Shown here one piece after another: positions 1 through 10,400 of a stretch of DNA of 64,000 bases (within the stretch, counting starts at the first letter, position 1; every line of letters starts with the position of its first letter). The translations under genes and the position numbers were made by a program. The notes beneath the pieces are model-generated. The model had not been told where the DNA came from. It saw only the letters and a list, made by a program, of their open reading frames with translations, and did no database searches. Source of the DNA: Heliocidaris erythrogramma (Eukaryota > Echinodermata > Echinoidea > Camarodonta > Echinometridae); NCBI GenBank assembly GCA_025617745.1, contig CM046866.1, forward strand, positions 16,685,725 to 16,749,724, written 5' to 3'.

Positions 1-70
1 TCGTCTTGCTAGACAACTCTTCGGAAGAAGCAGGTCTCCTTGACCCAGCTGCTTCTTCTTCCGAATTCAT
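1..70 (-). pseudogene. gag-like ORF, N-terminal 23 codons of DIRS copy
   Basis: The start codon at 70-68 opens an acidic, Ser/Glu-rich N-terminus that matches the gag-like ORF starting at 6,191, with a few replacements. It leaves the window at base 1, so whether this copy is intact cannot be judged. Assignment rests on identity to the nearby complete element. Confidence 0.6.
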
Positions 71-635
71 ACCACTGCAATAAAACAGACAATAAAGTAT
101 ACTTTTCAAAATAAGAAATACTTCAACTGAATGCAGTAAATAAAACTAAAGTTTATTTGGGAGATACGCACTAAAGAAATTTTCACAGCCTAAAAACCGT
201 AAGAACAAACACCGAACCCAAAGGCTCGGTGACAAACGGAAACACCCGCAAACACAGAAATATCTACGTGGGGCTGACCGTGAAAGAGAAAAATAAATGC
301 CAAGAAAGGGAATCAAAAAATCCCTTGCAATCGGCAAGAGTGACTACTAAAACACAAAGTACTATAATCTAAACGAATATAGATACCTAAAAGTGCTTTA
401 ACTATGCGAAAAAGCGCACCTAAAAGATACTATACGACCTGATTTCAGGAGCGCTGTGAGCAAGAAAGAGGAAGATGGCCGTAGCGTATTGACGCGCGTG
501 AGTGGCGAAGGGGACAATAGGATTACGGGGGGTGCGCACAATATTGTGACTCATGTGTGATAAATTCTCGAAGGGGTCCCGTAGTCAAGACTACAGGCAT
601 AATAGGTAGGTATATATGATTTATTGCAGTAAATT
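1..635 (-). mobile_element. DIRS-type retroelement, left end (second copy, runs off window)
   Basis: This stretch matches 6,121-6,774, the start of the complete DIRS element, in the same orientation. It holds the first codons of the gag-like ORF, the untranslated leader and the left inverted terminal repeat, ending near 635 with the TTATTGCAGTAAATT terminus. The rest of the element lies left of the window. It sits in the DDX1 intron downstream of the 1,341-1,487 exon. The two copies differ by scattered substitutions, so they are separate insertions or old duplicates. Confidence 0.8.
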
Positions 636-639
636 AATT

Positions 640-775
640 ATACGAATTGCGCAAAACTCTAAAGAAAAAAGTCATGAAACAGCAGCGCGAAATCTTTAAG
701 CGTTACAAAATAATTGCAGTTTATGTCGAGGGGGGGCCTTTTAGGCCCCCCCAGTCCTTTTAGGGTTAAGGGGTA
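640..775. repeat. Dispersed repeat with G-rich hairpin
   Basis: A perfect 9-bp hairpin (730-738 pairs with 744-752, TTTTA loop) is followed by CAGTCCTTTTAGGGTTAA. A related copy at about 58,425-58,530 has the same flanking words (GTCATGAAAC upstream, CCTTTTAGGGTTAA downstream) but a different hairpin stem. The DIRS end at 635 abuts it. Confidence 0.55.
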
Positions 776-867
776 ACACCAATAAGGGGGAAATTGACCA
801 AGCCCAAACATGTAGTTGTTCTAAGGGGATAGTTTTCTAGTAATAATTTGTTGAGAGAGTATTAGTC

Positions 868-1290
868 CAGTAGTCTATGGGATAATAGTCCGAGGGGTAG
901 TTGTCCAGGGGTAAATAGTCGAGGGGGGAAGTAGTTCAGGGGGTAATTGTCCAGGGTGGTAGTTGTCCAGGGTAGTTGTCCAGGGTGGTAGTCCAGCAGA
1001 TAGTAGTCCAGGCATTATTTGTTCAGTGTGGTGGTAGTCTGGGGTATAGTAGTCCACAAGGTAGTATTCCAAGGGGTGATATTCCTGGGGGTAGTAGTCC
1101 AGGGGATAGCTGTTCAGGGGATAGTAGTCCAGGGGATAGTAGTACATGGGGTAGTAGTCCAGAGATAATAGTCCAGGGGATACTACTCTAAGGGATAGTA
1201 GTCCAGGGGACAGTAGTCCAAAGGATAGTATTCCAGAGGATAGTAGTCCATGGGATAGTTTTCCAGAGGATTGTAGCTCAGGGGCAGTTG
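868..1290. repeat. 15-16 bp minisatellite in DDX1 intron
   Basis: About 26 imperfect units of a GGGATAGTAGTCCAG-type word. Both strands stay open in some frames, giving artificial Tyr/Pro-rich or Ser/Gly-rich ORFs. The array lies just 50 bp beyond the splice donor of the 1,341-1,487 exon. Confidence 0.85.
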
Positions 1291-1340
1291 TATGAGGGTG
1301 TGACCAGCAAGTTGGACACTGGTTAGTGTTAAACACTTAC

Positions 1341-1487
1341 CTCCTCCCAGAGATATCAGGAATTTCTCACAGTTATCACAATCTATCTTGGTGCGACAGA
1401 ATAGAATAGCTTGGTCCATCTTATGCTCATCAATGGCCTTCACTAGGTAGTCTATCTTCAGAATTTTAGTTCCTTCAGATTGGGTCT
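1341..1487 (-). CDS. DDX1: DDX1 exon, start of helicase lobe 2 (motif IV region)
   Basis: 147 bp between a TTTCAG acceptor (1489-1488) and a GTAAGT donor (1340-1335). It encodes the stretch from [10 protein letters not shown] to FLISLGGG, including [18 protein letters not shown], which is highly diagnostic of DDX1. It enters with two bases that complete a codon begun in the 7,667-7,718 exon. Confidence 0.93.
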
Positions 1488-4400
1488 CTGAAATACAAGA
1501 AAATTATATTTAAAAACTGTCAGTTTCTACAAATAAAACTTGTATAATAGTGCTTGTGTTAACATGAGGTTTAAATGTATCGCTTTTATTGGTGATGTAA
1601 GTTTTGGCAAGAAATTAATGAAGTTCTTATTATTTCTAAATGACTTTAAAACATTAAACAGAAAATTGCCATCATGGAATTTGTGATTTTCAAGACAAGG
1701 AATAGATGCATAACATCACACTTGATCTTGAGAACTATTTCCAGGTGATGAGAAGAAGTTGACTTTTAATCTGTGTCAGTGTTAGGTATGAATGCAATAC
1801 AGATTTTCATAGAACTTGATTAGCAAGGTGAAATGCCATTCTTGGTTATGTAAATATAAGAAGAAACTTTCTCAAGACAAGACACCAATGGATTTGGTAG
1901 AAGACATCCAGAAGACATCCACAATTGAAAAGTCAAGTCAGCAAAATTGTGCCACTGACAACTGGACAAAGAGTGTTTGCTGTGACATGAACTCCATGAA
2001 ACCAGGAGCATATGAACTAAGGATAAAGAAGCATGAAGCTGTTTCTAAGAGGGATCTACCAGCTATTAAAGTTGACCATGTAGCCTGACATTGTCCAGAA
2101 ATATGAAGATCGCGGGGCAAGTCTGAATTGATACAAGATCAAGGGGGATGGCTCAAAATGCCAGCCACGTTGCTATGGTATCATGTCATCTAAACAAGCA
2201 ACCACGAGAAACCAATACCAGGGGAGCATTTCATCAGGTGCCTAGTGAGTGATTTTTACTGACAAATTTGCTCTCAGTCAATCAGATGTAAGGGTTTCAG
2301 TAGCTTATAACAGTTGTTGGTAAAAATCACTGACAAAGCGCTTGATGAAACGCTCCCCAGAAGAAATTGGACTATCTCACTCCTAATTCGACAGTAAAAC
2401 TGTGAAGGATCAACCACTGATTTCATCCATGTCACATGTAAAACAAGGGAAGACTTTTGAATTCATTCATGTTGTATGCCTACATGTATTTGCATTAATA
2501 TGAACTTGTAAAATCAGCACTGATTTTCTTATTTACTATATAAATCTATATACCTACCTATTATGCTAGTAGTCTTGACTACGCACCCCTTCGAGAACTT
2601 AACACACATGAGTCACAATATTGTGCGCACCCCCCGTAATCCTATTGTTCCCCTTCGCCACTCACACGCGGCAACACGCAACGGCCATCTTCCTCTTTTG
2701 CGAGCAACCCAATAGTAGAAACATGTTGCTTGCAAGGTGAGGGGAAGGAGGGAGGGTCATAGGTAGGTATATAGATTTATATAGTAAATAAGAAAATCAG
2801 TGCTGATTTTACAAATTTACTGCAATAAATCATATATACCTACCTATTATGCTAGACCAGCGCCAACTCAAGACCGGGAGGCATGTTTCAAAACAGAAGG
2901 GAACAGGATTACAAAGAAGACACAGCGGCCTTCAAGGTGGCTGACGCAAAAATAGCCTCACCTGCAGGGACATCCCTAAGGTAGCAAGAAATGAAGGAAT
3001 TGGGCGAACGCCAATATCAAAATATCATCAAGCGCCACACCTTGAAACAGAGCACAAGAAGTGCTGACACTACGAGTGTCATGAGCATGAGGCTTATTGT
3101 CAGACAAAAGAGCCTCTGTGCCAGCAGCCCTAATAGCCTCGACAATCCATCTAGAAATGGAATCAAGAGAAGCAGGAGAAAAGGGCTCTCGAGTGATCAG
3201 AAATAACTGATCATCCTTACGATAAGTCTTAGTCTTATCAATATACCATTTGAGAGCTCTAACAGGACACCAAACCTTGTCCTCGCGCACTGACAAAAAT
3301 TCAGAAAGCGGACAAAGAAAAATCTCAACGGGACCAGAGGAAGCCGTTTGATTCTTAGCAATGAAAGAAGCCTTAGGAATCAATCTAACGCCTTTTCTCT
3401 CCCAGCGAACATGACCAGGAGTAAGACAGAGAGCATGAAAAGTACTGCGCCTCTGCCCAGAGGCAATGGCTACCAAGAAAAGCGTCTTAACCGTAAGATG
3501 GTGAAGCGAAGCTTCACCCAACGGCTCAAAAGGAGACTTTGCCAGGGCTTGTAAGACCTTAGGCAGACTCCAAGACGGAACTAACTTAGAACAAGGAGGA
3601 CGTTTCAGAAAGAACGACCGAATCAAACCACTCAGTAGCGGGGAATTAGAAATCCCCGAACCATCTGAGAACCCCAAATGAATGGCCCCGATCGCTGATC
3701 GGTAGCCTCGGATGGTAGAGATAGATCTCCCTTTGTCAAATAGTGAGATTAGAAAATCCGCAATTGAACCAATCGGAGCCTTAGACGGGGTTTGATTTTG
3801 CTCTTTACACCAAAGGAAAAAGACCGAGAGACAGGAATTATAAATTTCCCTAGTAGAAAATCTACGACTGGACATTAAAAAGTCTGCGGCTCTATCAGAG
3901 AGACCCGACTGTCTTGCAGATTCCCCGACAGGGGCCCAGTAGTCAAAAGAAGGGACTCCGGACTGTGGTGGAAGATCCACTTCCAATGGACCCAGGCAAC
4001 TGCGAATGCGGCAAAAGACCTCTGGATGGAGCATCCATTGAAACGGTCTCATAAGGAGCCGGTAATCCTCCAAAACATCGACTAGACTGGCTAAATATCC
4101 CAAAAACTGAAGCCACTGTCTGGCCCTGACTCTTCTGGCCAGAATGAGCTTGCGAGCCGCCGAGACAATAGTGAGAATCCTGTCTCGACTGGGCCGAGCT
4201 AACTGATTCCGAATGTCTAACACAACTCCCAGAAAAACTGGGCTGCGAGTATGACTTTTCCCAATTTATTAGGAAACCCAAGTCTAGAGTAAGATTGACG
4301 AGCAAACAAGTCTCGTCCAACAAACGATCGCGCGACTCCGCTAGGAGAAGCCAATCGTCCAGGTAGCAAAATAGCCGAAGGTCGCGTCGCCTCAGTGAGG

Positions 4401-7400
4401 CTGCCAGCATGGCTACAACCCGAGTAAAAACTCGAGGGGCTGGGCGCAGCCCAAAGGGAAGAGCGCGAAAGCGAAAAGTCTCTGAGAGGAAGGAAAACCC
4501 CAGAAGATCGCGTGAAGCGCGATGAATGGGAATATGGAAATACGCATCTTTGAGATCTATCGAGACCGCGTAGTCCTTCCTCTTGATCAACGGGAGGATG
4601 GAGGTGAGAGTCTCCATCCGAAAAAGTACTGAAGGAATGAATTTGTTTATTCTTTTCAAGTTCAGTATCAAACGAAGTTTTCCCGAGCGCTTGGGAATAA
4701 CAAAGAATGGAGAAAGGGAAAGAGACGGCCGGTCTCTTACCCTTTCTATAACCCTCTTTTTCAACAGAGATTCGATCTCCTTTACAGCATGAGATCGAGC
4801 CAGAACAGACATGGGAGGTGAACGAGTTCTTATAGCCCCTCCGGGGAGCGAGGCGGATGCGTAGTCATGACAGAGATCTGCTTTCTCGCATCAATCTCCC
4901 TTTGAAAAACCGTAGCAAATTGACCACCAAAAAACGACAAGACCCCGAGACGGAACATCCCGGAGAAGCTGCGCGATGTCCGACTCCTTAACCCCAAGGG
5001 CCGAAAGAGCCAAGACTCTGCGACGGTACGTGACCGAGGCAGCCACAGTGGAAAGCTGTGACCACTGCAAACCAAAAAGAGTATGCAGCAGGTCATCGAT
5101 AACCAGCTTGTCACCATCAGTGACGTTCAACTCCTCCGCCCTAGACCTGAGGTCGGAGAGAAAACCTTTAAAAGCAGCCAAACGCATACCTGCTCTGATC
5201 TGGTTTTCAACACTGCTCCAACGCTTATCCTCAGACCTGAAAGCGACAGAGGTCAGCGGATTGACCGTCCGTAAACGACGACCCACCGCTAAAATCTCCG
5301 GAGAGAGAGACTTAGCTTTGAAAAATCTGTCTTGGTCTTGGGAAACAAAGGCAAAAAGCCTTACCCTTAACCGCAACAGGACGCTTAATTAGAAGCGCCG
5401 TTTCAATGCGGTCATACTCCAGCTTGAAATCCTCCGCAAGAGAAATACCCTCGGAGGAGTCCTGCTGCCTGAACCAACGCGAAGTCGAACCCTGCGCGCG
5501 GGCTGACCGAAATTCAGGGAGATATTTGGACAACAAAGCAATCGCTTCTACCCCACAAAGGGAGAGCGATTGAGGCTCTGCCTGCCCCAGCGATTCGGAA
5601 ACCGAAGCTTGAGAGGCCGCCTCTAAATCTGGTTCCGCCTGAATTGATCGTGACAAGGCCGTAGAGCGCCCATAATTGTTGGCTCGAGCCTTCCCATTAG
5701 CTGGCAATATAGACAGCCCGGGCAGTACTCGTTCCCCCACTGGCATCGGCCGGGGGCTAGGGTTTAAGAACCCAGACCAACATGGGCGGCGCCCGTGAGC
5801 TGCCCTGCAGTAGTGGCACGCGTCTCCCCAACGGATTTAAGCGAGTCATCGCTACCACGCGGGAAACAGACGTCCCCCCTTCTGGTCTGAACGACCGGGG
5901 GATTGGATTCGTGATATCCAAACCACTAGAACCTGACGTCACCCGCCCCGAAGCCGTGGGCTTCGGAGTTGACGTCCCAAGCTCAACTAACGCCACCCGC
6001 CCCGAAGCCGCAAGCTCCGAGGCTGGCAAACCCTGCAGGGAAACACCACTGGGCAACTTACCTGCAGCCCTCCTCCCTCCCCCATGTACCGAAGTACTCG
6101 GGAGAGTTCTGGAGGGCCGAGTCGTCTTGCTAGACGACTCTTCGGAAGAAGCAGGTCTCCGCGACCTAGCCGCTTCTTCTTCCGAACTCATAACACTGCA
6201 ATAAAACAGACAATGAAGTATACCAAAATATGAAATACTTTGACTGAGTGCAGATAATAATAATAATAAATTTGGAGATATGGTTTTTTGCTGTGAAATT
6301 TGTTGTGCGTAACAACAAACACCGAACCCAAAGGCTCGGTGCCAAACGGAAACACCCGCAAACACACAGATATAACTACGTGGGGCTGACCGTGAAAGTG
6401 AAAAATAATTGCCAAGAAAAGGAATCAAAATCCCTTGCAATCGGCAAAAGTGACTAACAAAACACAAGAGTACTATAATCCAGACGAATATAAGTACCGA
6501 AAAGTGCTTTTACGATGCGAAAAAGCGCGCTGAAAAGATACAAAAAGACCTGATTTCAGGAGCGCCGTAACTCGACATCCTAACTCGTCGGGGGCGAGCA
6601 AGAAAGAGGAAGATGGCCGTTGCGTGTTGCCGCGCGTGAGTGGCGAAGGGGAACAATAGGATTATGGGGGGTGCGCACAATATTGTGACTCATGTGTGTT
6701 AAGTTCTCGAAGGGGTGCGTAGTCAAGACTACTAGCATAATAGGTAGGTATATATGATTTATTGCAGTAAATTTCAGCCCAATGACTTCAAATTAAAACG
6801 TCAAGTCTTTGCTGAGAGGCAACTGGATCAATATCTGAGGGATGCAAGATTTCTTGAGTGCTCAACCATTGGCGATGAAGCAACTATTTCAGTGAAAGGC
6901 AAGGTTAACAGTAACAACATTGCTGTAACATACAAAAGAGAACAGCCTGCTAATTTCAACTTTGAAACATACAAGAGACAAGAGAAGTTTAACAGGATAT
7001 TGGTGTGTGGCAACAGGGTTACCACTGGACCCGTTTTTCTTTTTAAACAAAATGTCAATAGATAATTCTACCTATGGGTGATCAACAAAGGAACTATGCC
7101 CTGGCTTGAGTTACATTTCGAAGGCCAACAAAACAGTTCCTCCCAACATTTGTGGTGGACAAAGGACAGCGCATCTATGAACAGACTTAATGCAGTCAGG
7201 AATTATTAGAGTCAGAGTAATTGCCGGGATTCAGACTGAGGACGGCTCACTCTTTTTTTTTTTCCTGAACAATATGTCACTGGTCCAGCTTACTTAAAGA
7301 TGATCAAAAGAGAAGCTGTGACCAAGCTTGAATTTCATTTCAAACAGCAACGAAATGGTGTCTTTCAGGATTTGTACTGGCACAACATGATGTACATGCT

Positions 7401-10400
7401 CACAGATTTCGTCGTAGTCAGGTATCACCTATAAGAACTACTTGGGGTCTGAATAATGGCCATAAAACATGCTGCAGATTGGTCTACTACATGTAGGTAA
7501 CCATGTTTGACCCTTTGTGACTGTTTTTTTTAAATATTTAAAGAACAAAGTGTTTACCAGTCCTTTACACAGTTAATGATTCAAAAGTCCACAACCATCA
7601 GGAGGTGGATATGTTACTTGCTAATCTGAGAGATACTAACTGAATGTAAGATAATCTAAAACTTACCCCTGTCATGACTGCCCCATCTGATTGGATCCTC
7701 ATGATGAACACCATCGGTCTGTGGGTCAAAGGTCATCAACAAAAATAATATTATATAACCAAATCATGAACTTAAGAACAGCTGGAATATGTCAACTTTA
7801 ATTCAAGGCTCACATACGGTATTGATAGATTTCTTTGATCACATGTAACCATAACATCGTCAGCACAATGTCTTTTTCTTGTCTTCAAAGGTGTAATAAG
7901 CCTGTACATATTAGAGGTGAAAAATAGCTTCATTACCAGGGGCCGTATTCTGAAAACTATGTTAACTTGTATGTTAGTAAAACGATGTTAATTGTCATAA
8001 CCAGGCATGTGAGTGAGGTAAAAAAAAAAAAGAGGAAAGTAAACAATGCGAGCGAGCGAAGCGACCGGGCAAAGCGACCGAGCAGATAGGGTATAGGGCG
8101 GTGGGAACGCCCCTCCCTCCGTAGGGAGCTCTTGCATTTTAAAATTGGAAATTATGCAATCTGGTGCATACCAAGACAGAGAGGAAATTCAGGCATAGGA
8201 ATTAGGATAAACTGTTTCTGGGTAGGTGTGTTATGATAGACCACAAATAGTAATTGAGAAACTAACAAATATGCACCCTAGATTGAATACACAGAAATTA
8301 CTTATTTACATGTGTTATTCACGTTCACAATTCTAGATTACATGTAATTCAAAATTCACTGTTTATTTTGATACTCACAGACTACACACTTTTTCTCTTT
8401 CCTACCTAGTCTCTCCAACTTTAACACCTTCTTCTTGTGGCTCTGTTTCATTTTTTTTGGTGAAGTTATAACATCAGTAAAAAAAGTTACAAACAAGTTC
8501 CGAAATGGGGCACAACTGTGTTTGAAAAGCAGAACAAATATATCCAAACGAAGTCCCACTTGGACTCGAAAACGAAGTCCAGCAGCGGATAAATGCAACG
8601 CAATACACGCACGAATCCCCACATGCGTAGCTAACTCGGCGATCTCCCGGGCCCGGCCGCCCGGCCAGCGTCTTTTTTTTTCGTAACCAAGCCTAGGCAG
8701 ATTTCACATTTTTTCATGAATATTCATGACGCAGGGTCGGAAAACGGTTCCGATTGGTCTTCATGAAAGCACGGTCGCCGGTGGGGGAAAAAGTCCCTGG
8801 CCTGCGCACGTACACATATTATGATCGTATGTGTTCAACGTGTAGGCGCCTAGCCTACGTTTTTGCACTAAATCTATTATCGATCTAAGTTAGATCTTAA
8901 GAGTTAGAATTGCCTCCACGTATCCCTCAAAATGCTGGCCTTATAATAGACGTATGGTAGACCCAACTTCAAAATGGAATCGGAATGTGATGGTGTGATA
9001 TCATCAAATTTGCAGCTATGTCTAGCCAAGACTCTAACTACTCTAGATCTACTCTAACTAGACCAATTTTGTTACAATTTTCAATTTCAGTTAAGTTTAG
9101 ATTAAGTGAATGCTATTTTAAGGTCAATGAGCATGATGAGTTAGACCTAGATCTAATCAGTACTAGTAAATGATTGATGATGGGGGTAGATCTACATCTA
9201 GATGATTTTAGATCTACCTACAATAACTAGTTACGCACTTTGTTTTCATCAGCTAAAAGGTCACCAAAATAATTTGTTTTCTTGGTACTAACGTTAGTAC
9301 TACTATTGGAACGTTAGTAGTAATCTGCTTCTTTCAGTCCTGAAGACTCTTGCAGTTCTTCTAACTCAGGGCAATGTGCGTTACAGGAGCAGGGTGCAAG
9401 TGCTAATTACAGTGTGCATGCAAGGAAATTTAATTTCTAACGTGAACAGTAAGACTCTAACGTTGTTAGACCTAGCCTAGAGTCTGTGTCTTGATTCTGC
9501 ATATTGTTGTAAAGTTCATTTGTGGAGAACATTACGATGGGCAATTGTCAATATACGCATAGCCTAGGCCTAGACCTATTTTCAGAGTAATGCCAGTGGC
9601 AGTGTCAATTTTGGTCGGAAAAGGAGGGTGTCCTCAAAAGAGCTAATTACTAAATTAGATCTACGCACATGCAATAAATTAATGCAAAACTTGATTTTGA
9701 AATTGACTGCTCAATCCAATTTTTTACGTGTCACATTGCATAGGTGGGGTGAATATGTTGAGAATTAAACAATACATACATGAACGTAGGCTAGGCGCGC
9801 GCCTACACGTTGAACACACACGATCGAAATATAGCGCTGCACGTAATATGCGTACGTACGTGCAGGCCAGGGACTTTTTTCCCCCACCGGCGACCGTGCT
9901 TTCATGAAGACCAATCGGAACCGTTTCCCGACCCTGCGTCATGAATATTCATGAAAAAATGCGAAATCTGCCTAGGCTTGGTTACAAAAAAAAAAGACGC
10001 GCCCGGCGTGAGTTTCCCCGCGCGAAGCGATCACTTGGCCGGGTGCAGGCATAGAATGCACGCACGATAGCCACCGCCCGCGCGGTGCATGCTGGGTGAT
10101 TTTGATAGTCTCTATTACCAGGCGTTTTATACAAATTGCTCACGTAGCATGATACGATAATCTATGGTTTTTCATTGCCTCCGAAAGTTACAAAAGCGCG
10201 GAAAGAGAATAAAAACGCGAGAAAATGATTTTAAAAACGCGGAAATTCGCGTAAACGCGGAAGTCTCACATGCCTGCATAACAAATCAAAATCAGGACAA
10301 GTCATTGGATAATGATTGCGCAAAGATGGCTGTGCCCGCGTAAAGTTAACAGAGACATCCGCGCAAGCACCAATGATTAGTGTTTATTGCGCGCAATTTG

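Larger units (their letters stand above)
2506..6774 (-). mobile_element. DIRS-type tyrosine-recombinase retroelement, complete in structure, inactivated
   Basis: On the minus strand the order is left inverted terminal repeat (6,774-about 6,590), gag-like ORF, reverse transcriptase, tyrosine recombinase, internal complementary region (about 2,757-2,863) and right inverted terminal repeat (2,750-2,506). The internal complementary region joins complements of both element ends, the hallmark of DIRS elements, which integrate as circles through a tyrosine recombinase instead of an integrase. No RNase H or methyltransferase block is recognisable between the RT and recombinase regions, suggesting an internal deletion. 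Several frameshifts interrupt the ORFs. It occupies the DDX1 intron between exons 7,667-7,718 and 1,341-1,487. Confidence 0.9.

Noticed and set aside
730..775. Telomere-like GGGTTAA after the hairpin
   Set aside because: A single TTTTAGGGTTAA word, not a TTAGGG tandem array, at both sites.
875..1443. Tyr/Pro-rich ORF ([10 protein letters not shown] repeats) as a protein gene
   Set aside because: It is translation of the minisatellite. Only the part overlapping 1,341-1,443 is real, as a DDX1 exon ending at a GTAAGT donor.
1816..2088. 90-codon ORF on the plus strand inside a DDX1 intron
   Set aside because: No recognisable motif, no splice support and antisense open frames over the same bases.
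6192..6467. N-terminal extension of the gag-like ORF from an ATG at 6,467
   Set aside because: It lies in the DIRS leader. The Ser/Glu-rich start at 6,191 is matched by the start at 70 in the second copy.
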